A stretch of 64,000 nt of DNA, taken from NCBI RefSeq assembly GCF_018143015.1, contig NC_054753.1, positions 29,912,292-29,976,291 of the forward strand, written 5' to 3'. The position numbers and the translations under genes were made by a program. Under the pieces are notes generated by a model that worked only from the letters and a program-made list of their open reading frames with translations, did not search any database and had not been told where the DNA came from. The DNA is from Lytechinus variegatus (lineage: Eukaryota; Echinodermata; Echinoidea; Temnopleuroida; Toxopneustidae). Shown in pieces: positions 44,201-47,949 of the stretch. Each line of letters starts with the position of its first letter. Position 1 is the first letter of the stretch.

Positions 44201-46817
44201 ATGTCTTGTTGTTCTTATTTCATTGCAGTTGTTGTTATTCTTTTTCTTCCCTTTTCTTTTCCTTTTTTATTTTCTCAATGCCTCTTTTTCTGATTATTTT
44301 AGTATTGTCCTTCCCCTTCTTATACTTTTTCTCCTTCTTCTCCTTATCGTTCATTTTGTTGATATCCATTCTTTATTCTCCATTTTCATTAGCATCGTCA
44401 TCATCTTCATTAACTTCATCACTACCTTCATTATCAAAATCATCGTTATCAAAATTGTCGCCATCATCACCATCATCTTCTTAATCATCATCAGTATATT
44501 CTTATCATCATCATCTTTACCATCATTATCATTATTATCATTCTAATCAGGATCATCATCATCATGATCATCATTCCATCATCATCCTCATCCACATCCT
44601 CATTATCATCATCCTCCTCATCATCATCATCTTCAGCCTCTTAAATATCTTCATCATTCTCATCATCGTCGTCGTCTTCCTTCTAATCATCTCCATTTGT
44701 CTTTTCTTCTCCCTTCTCTCCCTTTCCTTCTCTAGTTCATGGCGGTTGGTCAGAGTGGTCGGTATGGTCATCGTGCACGGCATCGTGTGACGGTCAGCGA
44801 CAACGAGTTCGCATGTGCGACAACCCAACACCCCAGTTCGGTGGTCTTTTCTGCGATGGTGACATGTATACCATCGACATGTGCGGCGATTTATCATGCC
44901 CAGGTAAAGGTTTTCTTTTAAAAAGGAGATTTTATTTCTGTCAGCATGGTCAGGAATTATTTCATAAAGCCGTTTTTATGAACAGCCGAACATTTTATGT
45001 GCTAATTAAGATGACACAAATCGGGATCTAATTTCCACCATTGTCACTTTGTTAACTTAACGAAAATCTAAAGACCTGCTTGTACCTATATATACTGGCC
45101 GACGGACACAATTAAAGGACAAGTCTCCCCAACAAAACTTGATTTTGATAAATAAGAAAAATTCAACAAGCACAACACTGAAAATTTCATCAAAAGTGAA
45201 TGTAAAATAAGAAAGTTATGGCATTTTAAAATTTCGCTTCATTTCACAAAACAGTTATGCACATCTCGGTCGGTATGCAAATGAGGAATTCGTGACATCA
45301 CTCACTCACTATCTGTTTTGTATTTTATTTTATGAAATATGAACTATTTTTATTTTCTCGTCATTGTCATGTGAAATGAAGTTTCATTCCTCCCTGAACA
45401 CGTGGAATTCCATTATATTAACATTTTGTGTTTCAGGCAAGAAGGTCATAATCGTCAAATTCGTAAAAATTGAAATATTGTATAATTCAAACAATAAAAG
45501 CAAAAAGAAATAGTTTTTGAGACATCATCGACTCTGTCATTTGGATGTAACTGGCTCGTTCATATAACTATTTTGTTAAAAATAAGCGAAACTTTGAAAT
45601 GTCATAAGATTCTTATTTTACAATCGATTTTAATGAAATTTTCAGCATTGTGCTTGGCCGATGTTTTTCTATTGATTCAAACCAACATTTTTCTGAGGTG
45701 GACTTGACATTTAACGTACTTATAACAGATAGAGCGGACAAGCAAAATTTTGGAATGGCTCCATCCGCTCCAGACAATGGACAAAACTGGGCGAACAATG
45801 AAATCAAAGTCATATACAAAGAGTACACAACGGATACGGAACGTTTTCCGACGAATGGAAAGATTATTTTCCATTTTACATCCTCTCTGCATCCATAAGT
45901 GCAGTGGGACCAAGCCTAAAGTAACTGGAAATTATACTAGTATACCACAAAATGACATTTTGTGTTACTTCAATGACTTTGTATGATAGATAACAACAAA
46001 TGCCCTTTATGATGAATGAATTCATGCAAATTATGCATTCGCTTTATAATCGATAATGCATTGAAATAATTCTCTATTGTCAGGGTGAACCAAATTATGA
46101 AAGATTTTCTTTTTATTGGTCAAACTTACTTCCAAATTCTTTAGTTTTTAATGATTTTTTTTACAATTGGTATGATTTACTCTAACGTATTTTATGTTAA
46201 GGAATTCATCAAGTTTATTTTTTTCAAGTTCAAATTTAATCTATTCCAATAGTATGTACCGCACCTATAGGAAGCTCTTATAGCGCAATATAATACATAG
46301 AAATGGTTTTTGCGGTATATAAATACATATTGTTGTTATTATTATCATTATGTTATTGCATTTTGTATTACCTTTATCATATATAACATTTTCTTATAAG
46401 TAAATGGGGAAAAATATTGAAAAAAGAGGGTTTTCATGATTCTGCCATGGATGGGAGGGGGCGCTGCTTTCTTTCGCTAAACAAAATGATATCCATCATA
46501 GTCGATTTAAGCTATATGTCCCTGAAATTCATCCTTTTCTACTTAGTTTTCTAGTTTTCTCTAGAGGTTCTTCCTAAACTTGTATTACTTCTTGAATTAC
46601 GCAGTACCGGGTGACTGGGGAGCGTGGGAGGAATGGTCCGAATGCTCGCACGCGTGCGATGGGACACAGAGACGGTACCGTAGCTGCGAGCCCCGCCGGA
46701 GTTTGGGCCGACCCGATGCCGAGGGACTGTGTCCGACGGGGGACGAGAGACAGACCCGCACCTGTTCGCTGGAAGAAGACCCGGTTTACTGTAACCATGG
46801 ATACACAAAGAAAATTG
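1074..46817 (+). CDS. Secreted EGF/TSP1 mosaic protein, 11 visible exons, 3' incomplete
   Basis: Joined exons: 1074-1158, 2450-2590, 3470-3656, 4548-4810, 5561-5857, 6279-6365, 7424-7549, 11475-11594, 14676-14840, 44736-44903, 46605-46817. They sum to 1852 nt (617 codons plus one base) with no stop, and every junction has GT and AG. Predicted order: signal peptide, EGF, a 150-residue and a 99-residue module of unknown family, half EGF, two calcium-binding-type EGFs, three TSP1 repeats. All modules have phase-1 borders, the classic pattern of exon shuffling in extracellular proteins. EGF and TSP1 repeats are known for extracellular adhesion and matrix binding, and TSP1 often for glycosaminoglycan binding. 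The exact role here is unknown. The last donor (GTAAGG) implies more exons downstream, but I find none up to 64 kb. The mix recalls hemicentin or SCO-spondin style proteins, but the domain order does not match either, so I give no symbol. Confidence 0.75.
1159..2449 (+). other. Intron 1 with an RT relic
   Basis: It begins GTAAGT and ends TATTTCAG. It contains a minus-strand non-LTR RT fragment (1,792-1,975) followed on that strand by what looks like its 3' UTR (about 1,500-1,790). There is an 11-G run at 2,309-2,319 and repeated CTAGATCTA words. No exon is seen. Confidence 0.6.
1792..1975 (-). pseudogene. Relic of a non-LTR retrotransposon RT C-terminus
   Basis: Read on the minus strand, about 60 codons end at a TGA (1,792-1,794) and contain the run [15 protein letters not shown] followed by SLDSFKSKL. 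That is the conserved tail found after the RT domain in Jockey/CR1/RTE-type elements (a WN.L motif, then a leucine-rich SF+..L segment). Nothing upstream resembles the palm or endonuclease, so it is a 5'-truncated or decayed copy. It is not a host gene. Confidence 0.65.
2450..2590 (+). CDS. Exon 2: EGF-like domain 1
   Basis: Forty-seven codons, phase 1 to phase 1, between TATTTCAG and GTAAGT. It holds six cysteines in EGF order: [11 protein letters not shown], then YECKC and a final C after GWVGDGKTE. The GWVGDG loop is the usual EGF type with a C-x-C pair before it. It has no calcium-binding DxDE start, so it is probably a non-calcium EGF. It follows the signal peptide directly, making it the N-terminal domain of the mature protein. 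Confidence 0.85.
2591..3469 (+). other. Intron 2
   Basis: Donor GTAAGT, acceptor ATTTTGTAG. AT-rich non-coding DNA with a MITE at 3,207-3,434, whose right end lies 36 bases from the acceptor of exon 3. Nothing else is recognised. Confidence 0.6.
3207..3434. mobile_element. MITE, CACTGTAAAAACTG family, copy 1
   Basis: The ends are imperfect inverted repeats: ACACTGTAAAAACTGCGGTG on the left and CACCACAGTTTTTGCTGTGT on the right. The element is flanked by TA on both sides. The interior is built from repeated GGTGT and ACACC words. Near-identical copies lie at 48,948-49,188 and, reversed, 63,121-63,362. No transposase is encoded, so it is non-autonomous. Confidence 0.75.
3470..3656 (+). CDS. 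Exon 3: first half of an unassigned 150-residue module
   Basis: This exon enters in phase 1 and leaves in phase 2 (AG|GTAAAC). The translation includes [24 protein letters not shown] and LPPLYHR, with two cysteines. An N-x-S/T site (NQST) is present. With exon 4 it makes a 450-nt unit with phase-1 outer borders. The WxIKWYK segment resembles the C strand of an immunoglobulin fold, but the usual Ig disulphide pattern is not evident. I do not recognise the family. Confidence 0.7.
3657..4547 (+). other. Intron 3
   Basis: Donor GTAAAC, with a pyrimidine-rich 3' end before ACAAAG. It contains a (CTAA)n microsatellite at about 3,715-3,770 and AT-rich DNA. No exon is seen. Confidence 0.55.
3715..3770. 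repeat. (CTAA)n microsatellite
   Basis: About fourteen near-perfect CTAA units in intron 3. Confidence 0.9.
4548..4810 (+). CDS. Exon 4: second half of the unassigned module
   Basis: It enters in phase 2 and leaves in phase 1 at AATAG|GTGAGC. It encodes 87 residues with no cysteine, including [19 protein letters not shown] and [14 protein letters not shown]. Alternating hydrophobic residues suggest beta strands. The L-x-L-x-x-L-x-x-x-D spacing is what the E-F region of an Ig-like domain would look like without its cysteine. That is inference by eye. The acidic stretch SEEE lies near the end. Confidence 0.7.
4811..5560 (+). other. Intron 4
   Basis: Donor GTGAGC, acceptor CCAATACAG. It contains a 10-G run at 5,090-5,099. 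A stretch at about 5,400-5,460 (GCTGAGAGGCACTGTTACTA) resembles the core of the MITEs at 39,309-39,606. No coding sequence is seen. Confidence 0.5.
5561..5857 (+). CDS. Exon 5: GC-rich 99-residue module of unknown family
   Basis: A phase-1 to phase-1 exon with acceptor ATACAG and donor GTATCT. The 99 residues contain no cysteine and are rich in charged residues, for example [25 protein letters not shown] and [11 protein letters not shown]. Codons mostly end in C or G and CpG is frequent, unlike the AT-rich exons 3 and 4 and all surrounding DNA. The [11 protein letters not shown] segment parallels [11 protein letters not shown] in exon 4, so exons 3-4 and exon 5 may be two divergent copies of one fold. 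I do not recognise the family. Confidence 0.75.
5858..6278 (+). other. Intron 5
   Basis: 421 bases, GTATCT to ATCCGTAG. Non-coding and AT-rich. An ORF that reads on from exon 5 to 6,009 is intron read-through with degraded codon composition. Confidence 0.6.
6279..6365 (+). CDS. Exon 6: half EGF domain (four cysteines)
   Basis: Twenty-nine codons, phase 1 to phase 1, donor GTATGT. It starts DESRIC and continues [16 protein letters not shown]. The [14 protein letters not shown] part is the C-terminal half of a typical EGF domain. Only four cysteines are present and the residues before the second cysteine are too few for the first two disulphides. NGT is a potential N-glycosylation site. Either the exon is naturally degenerate or a short preceding exon was missed, though the joined frame does not require one. 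Confidence 0.7.
6366..7423 (+). other. Intron 6
   Basis: Donor GTATGT, acceptor GTTGCTAG. AT-rich, with G runs at 6,469-6,477 and 6,566-6,575. No exon or named repeat is seen. Confidence 0.55.
7424..7549 (+). CDS. Exon 7: calcium-binding-type EGF domain
   Basis: Forty-two codons in phase 1 with donor GTGAGA. It begins [12 protein letters not shown], the D-x-D-E-C start of calcium-binding EGF modules. It continues [19 protein letters not shown] with a final cysteine three residues on. The N followed by an aromatic pair (SYYC) fits the calcium and Asp/Asn-hydroxylation consensus. All six cysteines are present. Such domains form rigid rods with their neighbours, and exon 8 is a second one. Confidence 0.9.
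7812..8063. mobile_element. MITE related to the CACTGTAAAAACTG family
   Basis: The ends are ACACTGCAACAACGCCGGTG and CACCGGTGTTTTTGCAGTGC, inverted to each other. The interior is again rich in GGTGT and ACACC words, but its sequence is otherwise different from copies 1-3. I take it as a sister subfamily sharing end sequences. It lies in intron 7 and has no coding capacity. Confidence 0.65.
8251..8505. mobile_element. MITE with CATTGGGTGATTTCAAGT ends
   Basis: CATTGGGTGATTTCAAGT at 8,253-8,270 returns as its reverse complement at about 8,482-8,500. TGGTGTTG and CAACACC repeats lie just inside both ends. The interior is about 200 bases without an ORF. A diverged relative of part of the interior (ACACTGAACATAAAATGAA) occurs near 21,551. 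Confidence 0.65.
9181..9313. repeat. Tandem array of seven 20-bp units
   Basis: The motif begins at 9,181, 9,201, 9,221, 9,241, 9,261, 9,281 and 9,300, so the period is 20 bases, about two helical turns. Units 1, 3 and 4 carry the exact motif; the others have one to four changes. The linker is mostly CTTGTG. Confidence 0.85.
10227..10256. repeat. Perfect 30-bp palindrome of the motif
   Basis: Two motif copies meet head to head, giving GTGTCGTACGGGAC, a central AT, and its exact reverse complement. A third copy starts seven bases later at 10,263. A perfect palindrome of this length could extrude a cruciform or bind a dimeric protein. Confidence 0.9.
10443..11249 (+). other. Rest of intron 7, nothing recognised
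   Basis: AT-rich DNA without exon-like or repeat structure that I can name. Confidence 0.5.
11250..11345 (+). mobile_element. Non-LTR element 3' UTR relic, plus strand
   Basis: This matches, in opposite orientation, the 3' UTR shared by the elements at 17.9, 25.1 and 31.3 kb: GGGGTCTGCATCTTACAAA, a T-rich AGTAGACCCC segment and TCATTTCATT. It is a short decayed copy just upstream of exon 8. Confidence 0.5.
11475..11594 (+). CDS. Exon 8: calcium-binding-type EGF domain
   Basis: Forty codons in phase 1, acceptor GAACAG and donor GTAAGG. It opens [11 protein letters not shown] and continues [19 protein letters not shown] with the last cysteine after FD. All six EGF cysteines, the D-x-D-E start and the N...G-S-F pattern of calcium-binding EGFs are present. 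NNT is a potential glycosylation site. With exon 7 it forms a tandem pair before the TSP1 region. Confidence 0.9.
12206..12352. mobile_element. MITE, GTTGCAGAAAGAGTTGC family, complete copy
   Basis: It runs from GGGCCCCGTTGCAGAAAGAG to CTCTTTCTGCAACGGGCCCC, giving about 20-bp inverted ends. A second inverted pair inside (AAACGCAAGTC, GATTGATTGCAAC) extends the symmetry. It is 147 bp and has no ORF. Confidence 0.8.
12386..12453. repeat. (GA)n-(TA)n-(GA)n microsatellite
   Basis: GA repeats to 12,400, alternating AT to about 12,427, then AG repeats to 12,453. Confidence 0.95.
12491..12537. repeat. Near-perfect 22-bp-stem hairpin
   Basis: AAAACGCTG..., 22 bases, is followed by a three-base spacer (TCA) and its reverse complement ending CAGCGTTTT. 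The single non-match would be a G-U pair in plus-strand RNA. The loop is too short for a normal pre-microRNA, so it is more likely a mini inverted repeat. Confidence 0.8.
13097..13185. repeat. CTTT-rich pyrimidine tract
   Basis: Imperfect (CTTT)n. An apparent ORF of F, S and L residues on the plus strand and its K/E/R-rich mirror are artefacts of this repeat. Confidence 0.85.
14112..14262 (+). mobile_element. SINE 3' part with ATT tail
   Basis: It shares ATGGGTACC-GGTAGGAAG and a GCGCCTTGAGCACC to ATATTATTATCATTATTATT end with the better SINE copy at 23,245-23,490 and with 63,845-63,904. The 5' tRNA-like head is missing, so this is a truncated copy. Confidence 0.6.
14676..14840 (+). CDS. Exon 9: thrombospondin type 1 repeat 1
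   Basis: Fifty-five codons, phase 1 to phase 1, acceptor TTGCTCAG and donor GTAAGA. The start [20 protein letters not shown] is the WxxWSxWSxC..CG motif of TSP1 repeats. Three further cysteines and a terminal PPCPG complete the six-cysteine fold. The tandem tryptophans are the known C-mannosylation and glycosaminoglycan-contact site of the family. The downstream intron is about 29.9 kb. Confidence 0.95.
14841..17911 (+). other. Giant intron, first block
   Basis: It starts with donor GTAAGA. It holds short inverted words around 14,990-15,070 (ATACTATCATAGTAT), a GAA/GAT tract at about 15,800-15,845, G runs at 15,942-15,953, 17,598-17,609 and 17,845-17,857, and a GAAA-rich tract at about 16,840-16,915. 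An isolated DR1-like site (TGACCTTTGACCT) lies at 17,318-17,330. No exon is seen. Confidence 0.5.
16840..16915. repeat. (GAAA)n-rich tract
   Basis: Imperfect GAAA units. The lysine/glutamate-rich ORF across it is not a gene. Confidence 0.9.
17912..18131 (-). mobile_element. 5'-truncated non-LTR copy (3' UTR only)
   Basis: It matches the 3' UTR of the elements at 25.1 and 31.3 kb almost base for base, from the TTTATTTATTTATT tail through CTAAAAAGCAGAGCTTGTA to AATAGAGTAAAATAA. There the match stops, before any coding sequence. This is a typical short dead-on-arrival insertion by target-primed reverse transcription. Confidence 0.85.
18132..19587 (+). other. Giant intron, second block, nothing recognised
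   Basis: AT-rich. The 124-codon ORF at 18,590-18,964 has no known motif and is crossed by a T9/G9 run, so I do not call it. Confidence 0.45.
19588..19663 (+). tRNA. tRNA-Ser/Leu-like sequence, probably a pseudogene or SINE head
   Basis: It has a perfect A box (TGGCCGAGTGG, 19,594) and B box (GGTTCGATCC, 19,639), as in type II tRNAs. GCCGTGG (19,590) can pair over 7 bp with CCGCGGC (19,653). However, the anticodon stem does not pair, the T stem has a mismatch, and the acceptor and D stems cannot both form with standard spacing. The loop CTAGACA would read AGA (Ser). I see no matching long variable arm. An A-rich tract starts about 110 bases later, consistent with a SINE. Confidence 0.45.
19664..21570 (+). 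other. Giant intron, third block
   Basis: An A-rich (AAAAG) tract lies at about 19,771-19,812 and a C run at 20,512-20,522. I see no exon and no repeat I can name. Confidence 0.45.
21571..21728. mobile_element. Degenerate MITE, CCCGTAACACAAA family
   Basis: The right end reads GCAAACCTTTGTGTTACGGG, as in the complete copy at 34,407-34,538. Near the left edge TGATCGATTTGCACTCAATC recalls its interior. The left terminus is poorly kept. It adjoins a fragment resembling the 8.25 kb MITE (about 21,490-21,570). Confidence 0.45.
22171..22297. mobile_element. MITE, GTTGCAGAAAGAGTTGC family, inside the minisatellite
   Basis: It runs from GGGCCCGTTGCAGAAAGAGT to ACTCTTTCTGCAACGGGCCC-type ends. It interrupts the tandem array after a CTGATCA unit, so it inserted after the array formed. 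Confidence 0.8.
23245..23490 (+). mobile_element. tRNA-derived SINE, 5'-truncated
   Basis: It contains a B-box-like GGTTCAAATCCCACC (23,262), then a body with GTAGTAAATGGGTACCCGGT and GTGCAGCGCTTAGAAAC. It ends AAGCGCTATATAAATGTTGC plus an ATT-rich tail. The A-box end is absent. Minisatellite units resume after the tail, so it is an insertion in the array. Confidence 0.75.
23691..25062 (+). other. Giant intron, fourth block
   Basis: A small MITE-like scrap lies at about 23,805-23,840 (GGATAAAACGTCTGACGAGT). A C run lies at 24,347-24,361. CCTTGTCC/GGACAAGG inverted words lie near 25,024-25,045. No exon is seen. Confidence 0.45.
25442..28550 (-). pseudogene. ORF2: APE endonuclease-reverse transcriptase, single frameshift
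   Basis: The N-terminal part (28,550-27,012, 512 residues) is an apurinic-type endonuclease. It shows [50 protein letters not shown] and SDHFLIF, including the catalytic E, D, N and H residues of the family. The rest (27,004-25,442, 520 residues) is the RT, with [13 protein letters not shown] (motif A), [13 protein letters not shown] (motif B) and FADDSNIF (motif C, near 26,252-26,263), then a [10 protein letters not shown] tail. The two parts are out of frame. At about 27,013 this copy has AAAA where copy B (33,282 region) has AAA, a one-base insertion. The protein would nick DNA and copy its own RNA at the target. Confidence 0.92.
28919..29710 (-). CDS. ORF1: coiled-coil RNA-binding protein of the non-LTR element
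   Basis: I start at the ATG giving [10 protein letters not shown] (29,710) rather than the one 14 codons upstream, because the basic start is typical of ORF1 proteins. This yields 263 residues. About residues 25-110 are heptad-like and charged ([32 protein letters not shown]), a predicted coiled coil for trimerisation. The middle ([19 protein letters not shown] ... [13 protein letters not shown]) fits the RRM-like domain of L1-type ORF1p. The end (INLNEN-like [20 protein letters not shown]) fits its C-terminal domain. It is expected to coat element RNA. The frame is intact. Confidence 0.85.
   Translation of the reverse strand: MSGKKKSSKNNSGDNEETNESYFLSLIKNELGKLSNSLSAKLTVLEKSIDSVREGQNSIVNSLSFLNEKFEEMKLKAEKIEKENRELKEQNICLQKRFSELTFQLNDLDQYHRRVNLEVAGVPERQGEVPERIVLNIAKHISPELAASDFDVVHRLGSKRQADNKARPIIVRFTTRRARNIMYDGRRKLKTLSTKDLGYNSDGKIYLNENLIASTKELMKDVNKARRDAGYKFLWTQNGRIYVRKDEKCQPIIIHSREDFSKL
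30111..31337. repeat. Long-unit tandem repeat carrying DR1-type nuclear receptor sites
   Basis: It starts after a GGCGGC run and consists of six to seven diverged units of about 153-192 bases. The unit contains CATAACTTGGAAAGT-, ACTTGGACATAAGGTTAATC-, AAGTATCACTGAACATCCTG- and GGTCAATGAACTTTGGCC-like words. Six units carry AGGTCAAAGGTCA or GGGTCAAAGGTCA at 30,292, 30,484, 30,645, 30,808, 30,961 and 31,114. It lies between the two non-LTR copies and may be part of a separate widespread repeat. No ORF is present. Confidence 0.85.
31339..33575 (-). mobile_element. 5'-truncated copy B of the same non-LTR element
   Basis: It matches copy A from the ATTT tail through the 3' UTR and RT to the linker after the endonuclease. 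Similarity stops abruptly at about 33,575 (TCCGTGAAAC-ATCAT). By eye the RT proteins of A and B differ at about twenty positions in 520, so both insertions are fairly young. The truncation removes ORF1 and the endonuclease. Confidence 0.9.
31705..33575 (-). pseudogene. RT part of ORF2 (copy B), open but lacking the endonuclease
   Basis: An uninterrupted 557-codon frame runs from an internal ATG (33,378) to 31,705, and coding similarity extends to 33,575. All RT motifs are intact: [23 protein letters not shown] and FADDSNIF, plus the RT tail. It has no frameshift at the position broken in copy A. Without a promoter, ORF1 or endonuclease it is unlikely to move by itself. Confidence 0.88.
33576..34406 (+). 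other. Giant intron, block after copy B, nothing recognised
   Basis: AT-rich non-coding DNA with short ORFs lacking motifs. Confidence 0.45.
34407..34538. mobile_element. MITE, CCCGTAACACAAA family
   Basis: It runs from GGGTCCCGTAACACAAATG to GCTTTGTGTTACGGGCCCC. CGATTGATCGTACG and CTACGATCAC form a second inverted pair inside. It is 132 bp without an ORF. A half copy of another such element (GGGCCCCGTCTTACAAAGAG) begins at about 34,576. Confidence 0.75.
34539..35051 (+). other. Giant intron, short block
   Basis: It contains the lone TIR-like end at 34,576-34,620 (GGGCCCCGTCTTACAAAGAG), with no partner found nearby. Nothing else is recognised. Confidence 0.4.
35052..35370. repeat. (CAT)n microsatellite, about 320 bp
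   Basis: A nearly pure trinucleotide array with scattered CGT, CTT and CGC variants, including a duplicated block (TCATGCTCATCGTCATC at about 35,104 and 35,250). It produces long serine, isoleucine and methionine ORFs that are artefacts. Confidence 0.95.
35371..38370 (+). other. Giant intron, fifth block
   Basis: AT-rich. G runs lie at 35,454-35,464, 37,171-37,184 and 37,952-37,964, and a GA-rich tract at about 37,970-38,155. The 121-codon ORF at 37,458-37,823 has no recognisable motif and overlaps equally long minus-strand ORFs, so I do not call it. Confidence 0.45.
38380..38485. repeat. Alternating G-run and C-run element
   Basis: GGCGCCGGAAGCGGGGGGGC is followed by a C8 run, TTTTGGGGGGGC and then a C11 run. 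The blocks can fold back on each other. I think this is the end of a known type of marine-invertebrate repeat, but cannot name it. Confidence 0.5.
38660..39215. repeat. Cluster of GGTCTTTCA / TGAAAGACC words
   Basis: Many copies of TTGAAAGACCATTGAAAGA-type words and their complements (GGTCTTTCAGTGGTCTT) fill about 550 bases in both orientations. One half leans towards each strand. Near the right end CATTCCACAGA (39,117) and TCTGTGGAATG (39,194) are exact inverted repeats. It is probably a non-autonomous DNA element or a decayed inverted tandem array. No ORF of merit. Confidence 0.65.
39309..39450. mobile_element. MITE, GTGTTTCATGAAA family, copy 1
   Basis: It runs from GGTGTTTCATAAATATTTTC to CCTTTCATGAAACGCTCCC, with CCGACAAGTTGT and ACAAGTCC-type subterminal words. 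The core ATTGGTTGAGAAGCATTGTT and ACCATAGTAACTGTCGGAT recur in the next copy. Confidence 0.65.
39454..39606. mobile_element. MITE, GTGTTTCATGAAA family, copy 2
   Basis: Directly follows copy 1 in the same orientation. It starts GGGGAGTGTTTCATCCGACA and ends CCTTTCATGAAACGCC plus a C run. It has the same core with a short internal repeat of the right end (TCGGATGAAATGGGAC). Confidence 0.7.
39607..40777 (+). other. Giant intron, sixth block, nothing recognised
   Basis: AT-rich non-coding DNA. Confidence 0.4.
40778..40930. repeat. G-run element with GC-rich body
   Basis: A G14 run is followed by a GC-rich stretch (CCGCTCGATCGCTTCGGTAT, GTGCCCCCTTCGGGATTTTG) unlike its AT-rich surroundings. It is probably the conserved part of a dispersed repeat. 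I cannot name it. Confidence 0.4.
40931..41398 (+). other. Giant intron, short block, nothing recognised
   Basis: Non-coding, no repeat seen. Confidence 0.4.
41399..41552. mobile_element. Probable MITE with GGGGCCTGTTGCATAAAAC end
   Basis: The left end GGGGCCTGTTGCATAAAACT continues GTTTACCT. The right end AGGTAAAAAGTTTAAGGCCCC is its inverted form with a small deletion. No ORF. Confidence 0.5.
41704..41866. mobile_element. MITE, GTGTTTCATGAAA family, inverted copy
   Basis: It starts GGGGAGCGTTTCATGAAAGG and ends GATAAAACGCTCCC. CAGTTACCATAGTAACA and CTCTCAGCCAATCAGAATC are the complement of the core in the copies at 39.3-39.6 kb. Confidence 0.65.
41867..44394 (+). other. Giant intron, last block
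   Basis: A partial GTTGCAGAAAGAGTTGC-type MITE may lie at about 42,092-42,177 (TCCAAATGCGC, GATCGATTGCAACTC). G runs lie at 42,527-42,539 and 43,290-43,303. No exon was found, although this intron separates two TSP1 exons. Confidence 0.45.
44395..44695. repeat. Imperfect CAT/ATT microsatellite before exon 10
   Basis: About 300 bases of degenerate CAT-rich units. They end roughly 40 bases before the exon 10 acceptor and merge with its pyrimidine tract. Confidence 0.85.
44736..44903 (+). CDS. Exon 10: thrombospondin type 1 repeat 2
   Basis: Fifty-six codons, phase 1 to phase 1, acceptor CTTCTCTAG and donor GTAAAG. It begins [20 protein letters not shown], the WxxW..CxxxC core. QRQRVRMC supplies the basic strand that stacks between tryptophans in TSP1 folds. 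Six cysteines are present, ending DLSCPG. Confidence 0.93.
45112..45716. mobile_element. MITE with about 115-bp terminal inverted repeats
   Basis: The left arm starts TTAAAGGACAAGTCTCCCC and runs through CAAGCACAACACTGAAAATT and GTAAAATAAGAAAGTTATG. The right arm (about 45,594-45,716) is its inverted counterpart, ending GGTGGACTTGACATTTAA. By eye roughly three quarters of arm positions match. About 360 bases lie between the arms and encode nothing. I recall this as an abundant sea-urchin-type repeat. That is memory, not a search. Confidence 0.8.
46238..46350 (+). mobile_element. Possible SINE tail
   Basis: GCGCAATATAATACATAG, then GCGGTATATAAATACATATTG and an ATT-rich end resemble the 3' ends at 14.2 and 23.5 kb. 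The match is weak. Confidence 0.35.
46605..46817 (+). CDS. Exon 11: thrombospondin type 1 repeat 3
   Basis: Seventy-one codons, phase 1 to phase 1, acceptor TACGCAG and donor GTAAGG. It starts [20 protein letters not shown] and has the basic strand [11 protein letters not shown]. The later cysteines fall in [19 protein letters not shown] and [12 protein letters not shown]. The exon is GC-rich compared with its flanks, like exon 5. The region after the sixth cysteine is longer than in repeats 1 and 2, so the exon may include a linker or the start of another domain (YCNHGY). Confidence 0.9.
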
Positions 46818-47949
46818 GTAAGGGAACATGTCTGTCAGAGTCTGTTGTAATAGTGGCAACCGTTAGCCAATTCTATCTCTATCTTGTCTGATGGTTCTTG
46901 GTTCATCTGGTTAGATTTAGATTTATTTATTTCCGTTCAACAATTCTTTTTTTTTCAAAATATAATCAAAGTAACAATACCTATTCAATATAATACAAAC
47001 AGATCAATGAGATTTCGTAACAAATGTTGAATGTAAATTAAACAAAAATACAATGTGTTGCAATAATTTTATCTATGAAAAGAATGTAGAAATGAACGGA
47101 GGGACTTGCCAAGAAAAGCGAGAGCTAGCAGAGAAAGCAAGCCCCTGAACTTAATTCCAATATTTTCAATACTAATTATAATTAGTTTGTAACATAGCCG
47201 TACGCAGAGAAAAATATATTCGGGGGGGGGGGCCAATTTTGTTTCAAGAACTCGAAATCGAAAGAGCAAAGCGACCGAGCTTGTCACGGATGCGTTTTTT
47301 GCATTTTCTTAAGTGAAACTGAAGGATTCGTGCATACTTGTAGTGAAATTCTTGAATATTTTATGCAAAAAGGGGCAAGTTTTCATTTTTTTTTTTGGGG
47401 GGGGGGGGGTGGAATTGCACTTCCCCTCAAGGCAATGGTTTGTACAAAAATCGAGTGATATCATCAGAATTAAACCAATCTCACAAATGAAGGCCTTATT
47501 CTACGAAAACTTTTATGAATGTAATTATCGGCCCATAAATAAATGACCGAGGCATTATAAATTAATCAACCAACAATAACTTTGACTCATTTGAATTGAA
47601 ATGAATTGATTTTTTTTATTCAAATCTCACTGATGTTTAATCATTTCCTCTCATCGAAGAATAATTTAGGTAAAGTATTCGACAATTATTGAAGCTAACA
47701 GAGTAGCGCGGTGTCTCATTAAGGTATAATTGAAAGCATGTAGAGTAAGGTCATTTATAATTGATGAACATAAAATGACCAAATTTGATTAATTTAATGA
47801 AACTAATGAAATTTGGAAATGTTAATCACGGTGTACATCGTGAAAAGGTGCATAGCAAGTCCAAAACTAGAACGAAGTAAACAAAATACCCTACCCTGCG
47901 CATTAAAAGCGCAAAGAGAGACATTTTCCATCTTTCCTCACCATTTTCA
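46818..47949 (+). other. Downstream of exon 11
   Basis: It starts with a donor. It contains a non-LTR 3' UTR relic (46,915-47,155), G runs at 47,222-47,232 and 47,397-47,409, and AT-rich DNA. No further TSP1 or other exon is found. Confidence 0.5.
46915..47155 (-). mobile_element. Decayed non-LTR 3' UTR
   Basis: It reads TTTATTTATTT, then an ACAAT-rich stretch, then GGAGGGACTTGCCAAGAAAAGCGAGAGCT and AAGCCCCTGAA. The order parallels the 3' UTR of copies A and B (GGAGGGGCCTACTAAAAAGC, then ACCCCC). It is a diverged relative and has no coding part. Confidence 0.5.

Larger units (their letters stand above)
44904..46604 (+). other. Intron 10
   Basis: Donor GTAAAG, acceptor AATTACGCAG. It contains the long-TIR element at 45,112-45,716 and a SINE-like tail at about 46,238-46,350. 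No exon is seen. Confidence 0.55.
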
